Assembly (NCBI GenBank): GCA_038228485.1
Contig: JBBRPG010000177.1
Span: forward strand, 1-8,024
DNA: 8,024 bases
DNA from: DATARH01 sp038228485
GTDB lineage: Bacteria; Pseudomonadota; Alphaproteobacteria; ATCC43930; CGMCC-115725
Reading direction: 5' to 3'
The notes beneath the pieces are model-generated. The model was not told the DNA's origin. It worked only from the letters and a program-made list of their open reading frames with translations, and searched no databases. Both the position numbers and the translations under genes were made by a program. Position 1 is the stretch's first letter. The number at the start of each line of letters is the position of its first letter. Below are positions 1 to 5,892 of the stretch, piece after piece.

Positions 1-25
1 ATTTTAACAAACTTGAATATTACCC

Positions 26-1228
26 TTATCCCTTGACCGCCGGGCATTCGTTGCCCTTTGGCCGCTTGAACGCCTCGGCGCCGGGGATCGTGCTGATCAG
101 CTTGTAGTAGTCCCACGGCCCCTTGGACTCGCTCGGCTTCTTGACCTCGAACAGGTACATGTCGCGGATCAGGCTGCCGTCTTCCTGGATGTGGCCGTTT
201 TTGGTCATGAAGTCGTTGACCGGGGTTTCCTTCATCTTCTTGACCACGACCGGCCCGTCGGTGCTGCCGCTGGCTTTGATCGCATTCAGGTAGGCGGTGG
301 TAGCGCTATAGACGCCGGCTTGCGCCATCGTCGGCTCGCGGTTGGTCTTGGCGAAGAATTTCTTCGACCAGGCGCGGGTTTCGTCGTTCTGGTCCCAGTA
401 GAAGGCTTCGGTCAGCTGCAGCCCTTGCGCGGTCTGCAGGCCGAGGCTGTGGATGTCGGAGATGAAGACCAGCAGCCCGGCGAGCTTCTGTCCGCCGGCG
501 ACGAGGCCGAACTCGGCCGCCTGTTTGATCGAGTTGATCGTGTCGCCGCCGGCGTTCGCCAACCCGATCACCTTGGCCTTCGACGCCTGCGCCTGCAGCA
601 GGAACGACGAGAAATCGGCGTTGTTGAGCGGCACGTTGACCGAGCCGAGCACCTTGCCGCCATTGGCCAGCACCACCGCGGTGGTGTCGCGCTCCAGCGC
701 GTGGCCGAAGGCGTAGTCGGCGGTGATGAAGAACCAGGTGTCGCCGCCCGCCTTGACCACCGCGGCGCCGGTGCCGTTGGCCAGTGCGACGGTGTCGTAG
801 GTCCAATGGATCGAGGTCGGCGCGCAGGCCTTGCCGGTCAAATCCGACGACGCCGCTCCCGAGATCAGGAACACCTTGTTCTTCTCGCGCGCCACCTCCT
901 GCACCGCCAGCGCGACGCTGGAGGTCGGCACGTCGGTGATCATGTCGACGCCCTGCTGGTCGTACCATTGCCGGGCCAGCGCGGCCCCGACATCGGGTTT
1001 GTTCTGGTGGTCGCCGCTGATCACCTCGATCTTCTTGCCGTTGACGGTCCCGCCGAAATCGTCGACCGCCATCTGCGCCGCGACGACCGATCCGGGGCCG
1101 CCGAGATCGGCGTACAGGCCCGACATGTCGTTCATGACGCCGATCTTGACCGTATCTGTGGTCTGGGCCTGCGCCGCTCCGGCAAAGAGCAGCGCGGCGG
1201 CAAACCCGGCCGCCAGAAATCGCTTCAT
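26..1228 (-). CDS. Liv-type ABC transporter periplasmic substrate-binding protein
   Basis: The 400-residue product is a periplasmic solute receptor of the type I periplasmic-binding (LivJ/Peripla_BP_6) family that would deliver its ligand to the membrane complex powered by the two ATPases encoded just upstream. Residues 1-21 form a signal peptide (MKR, a hydrophobic run, then AQA before Gln22). The mature part opens with VKIGVMNDMSG, the usual first strand of this fold, and contains the central FFITADYAFGHALE segment. Only two cysteines remain after cleavage (135 and 395) and could form a disulfide. The ATG is preceded by a strong GGGAGGG (1234-1240) at 5 nt and lies 15 nt after the livF-type stop, so it is last in the visible operon. 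Members of this family bind branched-chain amino acids, amides, urea or aromatic acids; nothing here decides the ligand. Family is sure, substrate unknown. Confidence 0.93.
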   Translation of the reverse strand: MKRFLAAGFAAALLFAGAAQAQTTDTVKIGVMNDMSGLYADLGGPGSVVAAQMAVDDFGGTVNGKKIEVISGDHQNKPDVGAALARQWYDQQGVDMITDVPTSSVALAVQEVAREKNKVFLISGAASSDLTGKACAPTSIHWTYDTVALANGTGAAVVKAGGDTWFFITADYAFGHALERDTTAVVLANGGKVLGSVNVPLNNADFSSFLLQAQASKAKVIGLANAGGDTINSIKQAAEFGLVAGGQKLAGLLVFISDIHSLGLQTAQGLQLTEAFYWDQNDETRAWSKKFFAKTNREPTMAQAGVYSATTAYLNAIKASGSTDGPVVVKKMKETPVNDFMTKNGHIQEDGSLIRDMYLFEVKKPSESKGPWDYYKLISTIPGAEAFKRPKGNECPAVKG

Positions 1229-1243
1229 CGTTTCCCTCCCTGT

Positions 1244-1960
1244 CTAAACCCCGAGATAGTCGTGCAGCTTGTCGAGCTGCGCGGCCAAATCCCTATTGTG
1301 AATAGTGTCGATAACACGCCCGTGCTCGACAATGTAATGGCGGTCGGCAACCGTCGCGGCAAAATGAAAGTTCTGCTCGACCAGCAGGATGGTGAACCCC
1401 TTGTCCTTCAGCGAACGCAACACCGTGCCGATCTGCTGGACGATGACCGGCGCGAGGCCCTCGGTCGGCTCGTCGAGCAGCAGCAAATTGGCGCCGGTGC
1501 GCAGGATGCGGGCGATGGCGAGCATCTGCTGCTCGCCGCCCGACAGCTTGGTGCCCTGGCTGCGTCGCCGCTCGGCGAGGTTGGGAAATATCCGGTAGAT
1601 CTCGTCGACCGGCATCCCGCCCGGCCGCACCACCGGCGGCAGCATCAGGTTCTCTTCGACGTCGAGGCTGGCGAAGATGCCGCGCTCCTCGGGGCAATAG
1701 GCGACCCCCAGCCGGGCGATCTTGTTCGACGGCAGACCGATCGTCTCGGCGCCGTCGAACCGCACCGAGCCGCGGCGCTGCCCATTGGTCCCTTGGCCAA
1801 TGATCCCCATGATGGCGCGCAAGGTGGTGGTCTTGCCGGCGCCGTTGCGGCCCAGCAGCGTCACCAGCTCACCCGCGCCGACCGTGAACTCCATCCCGTG
1901 CAGGATGTGCGACTCGCCGTACCAGGCGTGCAAATCCGCGACCTCCAACAGGTCGCTCAT
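1244..1960 (-). CDS. livF: Liv-type ABC transporter ATP-binding protein, LivF family
   Basis: This 238-residue cytoplasmic ATPase is the LivF half of a heterodimeric nucleotide-binding pair driving uptake of branched-chain amino acids or similar ligands. The motifs appear in order: Walker A GRNGAGKTT at 37-45, Q-loop region YCPEERGIF at 88-96, ABC signature LSGGEQQ at 139-145, Walker B LLLLDE at 159-164 with EPTEGLAP after it, and VEQN at 194-197, where LivF proteins commonly carry Gln instead of the switch His. The length is normal for the family. Its ATG overlaps the livG-type stop by 4 nt (ATGA) and no strong Shine-Dalgarno is seen, so translation is probably coupled. The LivF assignment is by motif and order; the true substrate may not be a branched-chain amino acid. 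Confidence 0.94.
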   Translation of the reverse strand: MSDLLEVADLHAWYGESHILHGMEFTVGAGELVTLLGRNGAGKTTTLRAIMGIIGQGTNGQRRGSVRFDGAETIGLPSNKIARLGVAYCPEERGIFASLDVEENLMLPPVVRPGGMPVDEIYRIFPNLAERRRSQGTKLSGGEQQMLAIARILRTGANLLLLDEPTEGLAPVIVQQIGTVLRSLKDKGFTILLVEQNFHFAATVADRHYIVEHGRVIDTIHNRDLAAQLDKLHDYLGV

Positions 1961-2706
1961 AGGCCCGTGCCCATATAGGCCTCGATCACCTCGGGATTGG
2001 CCGAGACTGTCTTGTAGTCGCCCTCGGCGAGAATGCGGCCGCGGGTCAGCACGGTGATGACGTGCGACAAATCGGCGACGACCGACAGATTGTGCTCGAC
2101 CATCAGCACGGTGCGGTCGCGCGCCGCCCCGCGGATCAGCGCCGAGATGCGCGCGACGTCCTCTTGCCCCAGCCCCGACATCGGCTCGTCGAGCAGCAGC
2201 ATCTCGGGCTCCAGCGCCAGGGTCGTGGCGATTTCGAGCGCGCGCTTGCGGCCATAGGGGAGCGCCGCCGCCGGCTCGTCGTCGAAGCCCTTGAGCCCGA
2301 CCGCATCGAGCAGCGCCAGCGCACGGTCGTTGAGCCGGTCGAGCGCCTTCTCGGAGCGCCAGAAATGGAACGAGGTGCCGAGCGGCCGCTGCAGCGCGAC
2401 GCGGACGTTGTCGCGCACCGACAGATGCGGGAACACCGCGGATATCTGGAACGAGCGGACAAGCCCGCGCCGGGCCACCGCGGCCGGGCGCTCGGCGGTG
2501 ATGTCCCTGCCGTTATAGGTGATGCTGCCCGCGCTCGGTTCGAGGAACTTGGTCAGCAGGTTGAAGACCGTGGTCTTGCCGGCCCCGTTGGGCCCGATCA
2601 GCGCATGGATCGTGCCGCGACGAACCTTGAGGTCGACCCCCCGCACCGCACTAAAGCCGCGAAATTCCTTGGTCAGCCCACGCGTCTCGAGGATCAGGTC
2701 GGACAA
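1957..2706 (-). CDS. livG: Liv-type ABC transporter ATP-binding protein, LivG family
   Basis: This is the LivG partner of the downstream LivF-like ATPase. I prefer the TTG at 2706, which gives 249 residues beginning MSDLILETRGLTKEF, the usual LivG N-terminus; GAGGA at 2718-2722 stands 11 nt before it. A TTG at 2739 would add 11 residues (FCPALRKLLP-like) that do not look like the family. No ATG is available near either position. Motifs: Walker A GPNGAGKTT at 38-46, SFQ Q-loop at 85-87, signature LPYGRKR at 149-155 (LivG proteins normally have LSYG rather than LSGG), Walker B LLLDEP at 170-175 and switch VEHN at 203-206. The D-loop reads MSGLGQED where AGMNPxE is more typical. No permease genes lie upstream, which is unusual for this operon type. 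Confidence 0.92.
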   Translation of the reverse strand: MSDLILETRGLTKEFRGFSAVRGVDLKVRRGTIHALIGPNGAGKTTVFNLLTKFLEPSAGSITYNGRDITAERPAAVARRGLVRSFQISAVFPHLSVRDNVRVALQRPLGTSFHFWRSEKALDRLNDRALALLDAVGLKGFDDEPAAALPYGRKRALEIATTLALEPEMLLLDEPMSGLGQEDVARISALIRGAARDRTVLMVEHNLSVVADLSHVITVLTRGRILAEGDYKTVSANPEVIEAYMGTGL

Positions 2707-2800
2707 CGGAAGAAGTTTCCTCAACGCAGGGCAGAACAAGCCGGGTCTTGTATCCGGCGGCGCGGCACCCTAATCCGTGGCGACGAGAGCTGACAAGAAG

Positions 2801-2913
2801 CGTCCTTCGAGGCTTCGCTGCGCGAAGCACCTCAGGATGAGGAGGTTTTTTTAATGCCATCGACGATCGGTCCTCATCCTGAGGAGGCTGCGAAGCAGCC
2901 GTCTCGAAGGACG
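2801..2913. repeat. 43-bp imperfect inverted repeat (interspersed palindromic element)
   Basis: The left arm (2801-2843, starting CGTCCTTCGAGGC) and right arm (2871-2913, ending CTCGAAGGACG) are 43 nt each and are reverse complements apart from a short central block; the spacer is 27 nt. Each arm carries its own small hairpin at the divergent block: GCTTCGC/GCGAAGC at 2812-2828 and GGCTGC/GCAGCC at 2886-2900. Divergent hairpin cores inside matching flanks suggest a family with compensating changes. The element resembles abundant palindromic repeats of Bradyrhizobiaceae, whose translation PHPEEAAK is often seen at protein ends. It lies between the divergent livG and hisI genes and overlaps the hisI start. 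Confidence 0.88.
2840..2845 (+). promoter_or_regulatory. hisI ribosome-binding site carried by the repeat
   Basis: AGGAGG is a full match to the anti-Shine-Dalgarno. It lies 8 nt (seven T and one A) before the ATG at 2854. Its first four bases belong to the left arm of the inverted repeat, in a stretch (2835-2843) complementary to 2871-2879 of the right arm. A transcript covering both arms could therefore hide part of this site in a stem. Confidence 0.75.
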
Positions 2914-3324
2914 CTAGACGGGGGTGCAGCGGCAATCGAGCGCGGCCTCGCCGAGATCAAGTTCAATGCCGATGGGCTGGTGCCGGCGATCGCGCAGCAG
3001 CACGACACCGGCGAAATCCTGATGGTCGCCTGGATGAACCGCGACGCCGTGCTGGCGACCTTGGCCGAGGGCCGCGCCTGCTATTGGTCGCGGTCGCGCG
3101 GCAAGCTGTGGCGCAAGGGCGAGACCTCCGGCCAGGCGCAGACGCTGAAGGAAATGCGGCTCGACTGCGACGGCGATACCGTGCTGCTGCTGGTCGACCA
3201 GACCGGTGTCGCCTGCCATACCGGGCGACGCAACTGCTTCTTCCGCGCCTGGCGCGACGGCGCCTGGCTGGAGATCGCCGCGCCGCTGGTCGCGCCGGAA
3301 GAGCTCTATAAGGCGCCGGTCTAA
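2854..3324 (+). CDS. hisI: Phosphoribosyl-AMP cyclohydrolase (histidine biosynthesis)
   Basis: HisI is cytoplasmic and hydrolyses the adenine ring of phosphoribosyl-AMP to give ProFAR, the third step of histidine synthesis. The conserved domain fills residues 34-145: IKFNADGLVPAIAQQ, then AWMNRDAV at 59-66, YWSRSRGKLWRKGETSG at 77-93, the metal-binding DCDGD at 104-108 and ACHTGRRNCFF with Cys121 and Cys128. In this family the aspartates bind Mg and the cysteines bind Zn. All key residues are present and there is no HisE fusion. The protein has 156 residues, longer than the usual HisI of about 130-140, because residues 6-20 are encoded by the inverted repeat. No other ATG, GTG or TTG occurs in frame before the conserved domain, and an in-frame TGA at 2791 closes the frame upstream, so the ATG at 2854 is forced. 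The gene stands alone, away from other his genes in this window. Confidence 0.96.
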   Translation: MPSTIGPHPEEAAKQPSRRTLDGGAAAIERGLAEIKFNADGLVPAIAQQHDTGEILMVAWMNRDAVLATLAEGRACYWSRSRGKLWRKGETSGQAQTLKEMRLDCDGDTVLLLVDQTGVACHTGRRNCFFRAWRDGAWLEIAAPLVAPEELYKAPV

Positions 3325-3783
3325 CTATCGCAGTCCGGGGCAGGCGAGCGGGCCGGGCGGCGGCGGGGGAATCGGCCTTCCGGCGCAGGCATTGTTGTAG
3401 TCGCCGACCGCGGCGTTGTGGCGGGCGGTCGCTGCTTGCGCCGCGGCCACCAACCCGCCGGTCGAGCGCTGGAACGCCGCGTCGCGCTGCGCCAGCAGCT
3501 GCTTGAACTGACCCACGGCCTGCGGGTTGTTGACGTCGACACTGCCTCGCGCCGCCGCGAGCTGCTGGTCGATCCGCGCCAGGTCGGCCTGGGCGGCGCC
3601 AAGGGCCTGGTTCTGCGCGGTCATATCGGCGTTGCTCGCGTCGATCGTCGCCCTGAGGCAGGCGCAGGCAATTGCGTCGCCGGGGCCGGACATCTGCGCC
3701 GACGCCGGCAGCGCCAGCGCCAGCGCCAGCGCCATCAACGCGGCGCAGGCCAACACGGCCAAACCGGGGCGAAAACCTCGCAT
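3325..3783 (-). CDS. Small exported Cys/Pro protein of unknown function
   Basis: I do not recognise a family. The preferred ATG at 3783 has GGAG 6 nt upstream and gives 152 residues; an ATG four codons earlier (3795) is possible. Residues 1-29 are a clear signal peptide (MRGFRPG, a long Ala/Leu core, then ASA before Gln30), so the product should be periplasmic or surface-located. The mature part has a CAC motif at Cys40-Cys42, an Ala/Gln/Asp-rich, probably helical or coiled-coil segment at about 44-126, and a tail with Cys133, IPPPPPGP and Cys148. Four cysteines in an exported protein suggest two disulfides or metal binding. It lies 50 nt downstream of the universal stress protein gene on the same strand and may share its transcript. 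Longer same-frame readings up to 4203 overlap that gene and are rejected. Confidence 0.72.
   Translation of the reverse strand: MRGFRPGLAVLACAALMALALALALPASAQMSGPGDAIACACLRATIDASNADMTAQNQALGAAQADLARIDQQLAAARGSVDVNNPQAVGQFKQLLAQRDAAFQRSTGGLVAAAQAATARHNAAVGDYNNACAGRPIPPPPPGPLACPGLR
3711..3734 (-). repeat. Hexanucleotide tandem repeat in a signal peptide
   Basis: Four perfect copies of GCGCCA stand in tandem. On the coding (minus) strand they specify alternating Ala-Leu within the hydrophobic core of the signal peptide of the small exported protein. The unit is 6 bp, so a gain or loss of copies would keep the frame and change the core by two residues each time. Confidence 0.85.
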
Positions 3784-3833
3784 CGTCAACTCCATCGATT
3801 GCCGAAAGCCACCGGAGGGATCGGCGGCAAGGG

Positions 3834-4688
3834 TCAGCGCGACATCACCACCGGGATTTTCGATTCCATGATGATGTGCCGGGTGGCGCCGCCAAAGATC
3901 ATCTGGCGGATACGGCTTTGCGTATAGGCGCCTTTCAGCATCAGGTCGGCGCCGGCCGCCATCGCCTCCTGGAGGAACGACTCGCCCTGCGGCTTTTGCC
4001 GACCGAAAGCGGTGCGCAGGCTGACCTTGTGGCCGTGGCGTTCGAGCGTGCGCGCCAGCTCGTCGCCGGTCGGGCCCGGCTCGGGCATGTGCTGCGGGCC
4101 GACCGCGACGACGACGATCTCCTTCGCCTGATCTAGAAACGGCATGGCGAGCGCCACCGTGGTCGCGGTCTCGGTGCTGCCGTTCCAGGCGACCGCGACG
4201 CATTCGCCGATCGCCGCGGGCGCCACTTTCGGCATCATCATCACCGGGCGGCCGCTTTCGAACAGCGCGTCCTCAAGCGTCGCCTCGGCGATCGAGGCGA
4301 GCTTTTCCGGCTGCTCGACGACGATCAGATCGTAGACCCGGCCGATCATGCCGACGACGGCGTTCTGGCGGCCGTCCTCCTCGCGCCACGACGCGCTGGG
4401 GCCGGCATGGTCGGCCACCGGGCCGAGCGGCACGCCTTGCTGGGTCATGAAATCGCGGAATAGGCGCCGCGCCTGGTCGCGCCGCTCATGGCCTTCGCGC
4501 TCCAGGGTGCGGTCGACCTCGGACGAGATCGAGAACCCCATCTCGCCGCCGAAGACGACTGCGTATTCGGTGGTCAGGCTGTGCAGCCCGACAATATGGC
4601 TGTTGAAGCGCTTCGCCACCTTCAGCGACGCTTCCAGAACCGGGCCGGCGCTGCCGTCACCGATCACGGCCAGCAGATTCTTCATCAT
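3834..4688 (-). CDS. Universal stress protein, tandem UspA domains
   Basis: The 284-residue cytoplasmic protein has two Usp folds in one chain. The N-terminal domain (about 3-153) starts MMKNLLAVIGDGS and lacks a clear nucleotide-binding glycine motif. The C-terminal domain (about 161-283) starts ECVAVAWNGSTETATTVALA and ends with a glycine-rich stretch, KGAYTQSRIRQMIFGGATRH at 252-271, close to the usual GAYGHSR...GGVTR motif of ATP-binding members but with Thr-Gln in place of Gly-His. This suggests one active and one degenerate domain. ATG 4688 follows a GGGGGTGG stretch and matches the domain start; a start at 4745 would add 19 residues without support. Usp proteins of this tandem type are induced by stress or energy limitation in many proteobacteria; the exact role is not known. 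It is transcribed divergently from the NMT1-like binding-protein gene. Confidence 0.9.
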   Translation of the reverse strand: MMKNLLAVIGDGSAGPVLEASLKVAKRFNSHIVGLHSLTTEYAVVFGGEMGFSISSEVDRTLEREGHERRDQARRLFRDFMTQQGVPLGPVADHAGPSASWREEDGRQNAVVGMIGRVYDLIVVEQPEKLASIAEATLEDALFESGRPVMMMPKVAPAAIGECVAVAWNGSTETATTVALAMPFLDQAKEIVVVAVGPQHMPEPGPTGDELARTLERHGHKVSLRTAFGRQKPQGESFLQEAMAAGADLMLKGAYTQSRIRQMIFGGATRHIIMESKIPVVMSR

Positions 4689-4740
4689 CCACCCCCGCTC
4701 GCGCGGCCCGCAACGGTATGGAGCAGCCGCAGTTTTACCG

Positions 4741-4769
4741 ATCATACACCAGCGCCCTACCGCTTGCGA
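4741..4769 (-). promoter_or_regulatory. Candidate promoter of the universal stress protein gene
   Basis: On the minus strand TATGAT (4746-4741, one mismatch to the -10 consensus) follows TCGCAA (4769-4764, only three matches to the -35) after 17 nt. It would give a leader of about 45 nt before the ATG at 4688. It lies in the 174-nt gap between divergent genes. The weak -35 makes this a guess. Confidence 0.28.
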
Positions 4770-4862
4770 GAGCGCCTAAAACCGGGAGTCCAAGCTGGCG
4801 CGATCTGGCTGAAAAGTGCATTAGATTGGCCGGGCGCTCAATTAGCCGGAGATCGCAACACC

Positions 4863-5864
4863 ATGAACATTGTCCCGACCGGAAGGTGGCTCGCCGCCGT
4901 CCTGGCGCTGGCGGTCGGCCTCTCCCTCGCCGGCGCGGCCCGGGCTGAGTCGGTCACCTTCGGCACCGACTGGAAAGCCGAGGCCGAACACGGCGGCTTC
5001 TACCAGGCGATCGCCGCCGGCATCTACAAGAAGCACGGCCTTGAAGTGACCTTGCGTCAGGGTGGACCGAACGTGAACCACGCACAATTGCTGGCCGCGG
5101 GCGTGCTCGACTTCAACCTCGCGTCCAATTCGTTCGCGCCGCTCAATTTCGCCGAGCAGAACATCCCGATGATCGCGGTGGCGGCGCTGTTCCAGAAGGA
5201 CCCCTCGGTGCTGATCGCCCATCCCGGCCAGGGCAACGACACGCTGGCCGAGCTGAAGGGCAAGCCGGTCATGATCAGCGGCGACACCCGCACCGGCAGC
5301 TGGCTGTTTTTGAAGCAGAAGTTCGGCTACACCGACGACCAGATCCGCCCCTACAATTTCAGCGTCGCGCCGTTCCTCGCCGACCCCAAGGCGGTGCAGC
5401 AGGGCTATTTGTCAAGCGAGCCCTACACGATCGAGAAGGAGGGGGTGAAGCCGGTGGTGATGCTGATCGCCGATGCGGGGTATGCCAGCTACGGCTCGGT
5501 GATCCAGGTCTCGGTCAAGACCGCGCAGGAAAATCCCGATCTGGTGCAGCGCTTTGTCGATGCCAGCATCGAGGGCTGGTACAGCTACCTTTACGGCGAT
5601 CCGGCGCCCGGCAACGCGCTGATCAAGAAAGACAACCCGGAGATGAACGACGCGCTGATCGCCTACGGCGTGCAAAAGATCAAGGATTACGGCGTCGTCG
5701 ACAGCGGCGACGCCAAGACGAATGGCATCGGGGCGATGAGCGATGCGCGCTGGAAGGAATTCTACGACACCATGTCGAAGGCCGGGCTCTACCCCGCCGG
5801 CATGGACTACAAAAAGGCGTACACGCTGCAATTCGTGAACAAGAAAGTCGGGATGAAGCCCTGA
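4863..5864 (+). CDS. NitT/TauT-type ABC transporter substrate-binding protein (NMT1/THI5-like)
   Basis: The 333-residue product is the periplasmic receptor of the importer encoded by this and the next two genes. Residues 1-28 form a signal peptide ending ARA before Glu29. The mature protein opens with VTFGTDWKAEAEHGGFYQAI and continues GIYKKHGLEVTLRQGG at about 53-68, the pattern of the NMT1/THI5-like, type II binding fold. LAAGVLDFNLASNS at 77-90 is the usual strand-loop that contacts ligand, and LAELKGKPVMISG at 128-140 is the hinge region. GGAG (4848-4851) stands 11 nt before the ATG; a longer same-frame reading from 4488 runs through the divergent stress gene and lacks a signal peptide. 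Relatives bind thiamine precursors, riboflavin, sulfonates, nitrate, hydantoins or aromatic compounds. No CTGAGA-type THI element occurs upstream, so thiamine-linked control is not supported. Substrate unknown. Confidence 0.92.
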   Translation: MNIVPTGRWLAAVLALAVGLSLAGAARAESVTFGTDWKAEAEHGGFYQAIAAGIYKKHGLEVTLRQGGPNVNHAQLLAAGVLDFNLASNSFAPLNFAEQNIPMIAVAALFQKDPSVLIAHPGQGNDTLAELKGKPVMISGDTRTGSWLFLKQKFGYTDDQIRPYNFSVAPFLADPKAVQQGYLSSEPYTIEKEGVKPVVMLIADAGYASYGSVIQVSVKTAQENPDLVQRFVDASIEGWYSYLYGDPAPGNALIKKDNPEMNDALIAYGVQKIKDYGVVDSGDAKTNGIGAMSDARWKEFYDTMSKAGLYPAGMDYKKAYTLQFVNKKVGMKP

Positions 5865-5892
5865 GCGATGGATTCCGCGGTGAACGGTCGTA

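Noticed and set aside
191..1978. A 595-codon open frame on the plus strand
   Set aside because: It is antisense to the binding-protein and livF-type genes, its product is Arg/Gly/Asp-rich with no domain, and long antisense frames are expected in GC-rich DNA.
2768..2796. A livG promoter on the minus strand with TTGTCA (2796-2791) as -35
   Set aside because: The -35 is good, but no -10 with more than three matching bases occurs at an accepted distance.
2846..2852. An intrinsic terminator formed by the left repeat arm and the T7 run
   Set aside because: The hairpin next to the T-run has only a 5-bp stem and is separated from it by three bases, and the T-run sits between the hisI ribosome site and its ATG; attenuation is possible but not shown.
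2854..2920. The repeat-encoded peptide as evidence that hisI is a fusion gene
   Set aside because: The peptide is the translation of an intergenic repeat, not a domain; HisI itself is single-domain and complete.
3784..4203. N-terminal extension of the small exported protein to 292 residues
   Set aside because: It overlaps the universal stress protein gene in another frame, and the internal ATG has both a ribosome site and a signal peptide directly after it.
4488..4862. N-terminal extension of the NMT1-like protein by 125 residues
   Set aside because: It runs through the divergent stress gene and its promoter region, and would bury the signal peptide inside the protein.
4689..4862. A thiamine (TPP) riboswitch upstream of the NMT1/THI5-like gene
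   Set aside because: The conserved CTGAGA motif and the paired P2/P4 parts of a THI element are not present in the 174-nt gap.
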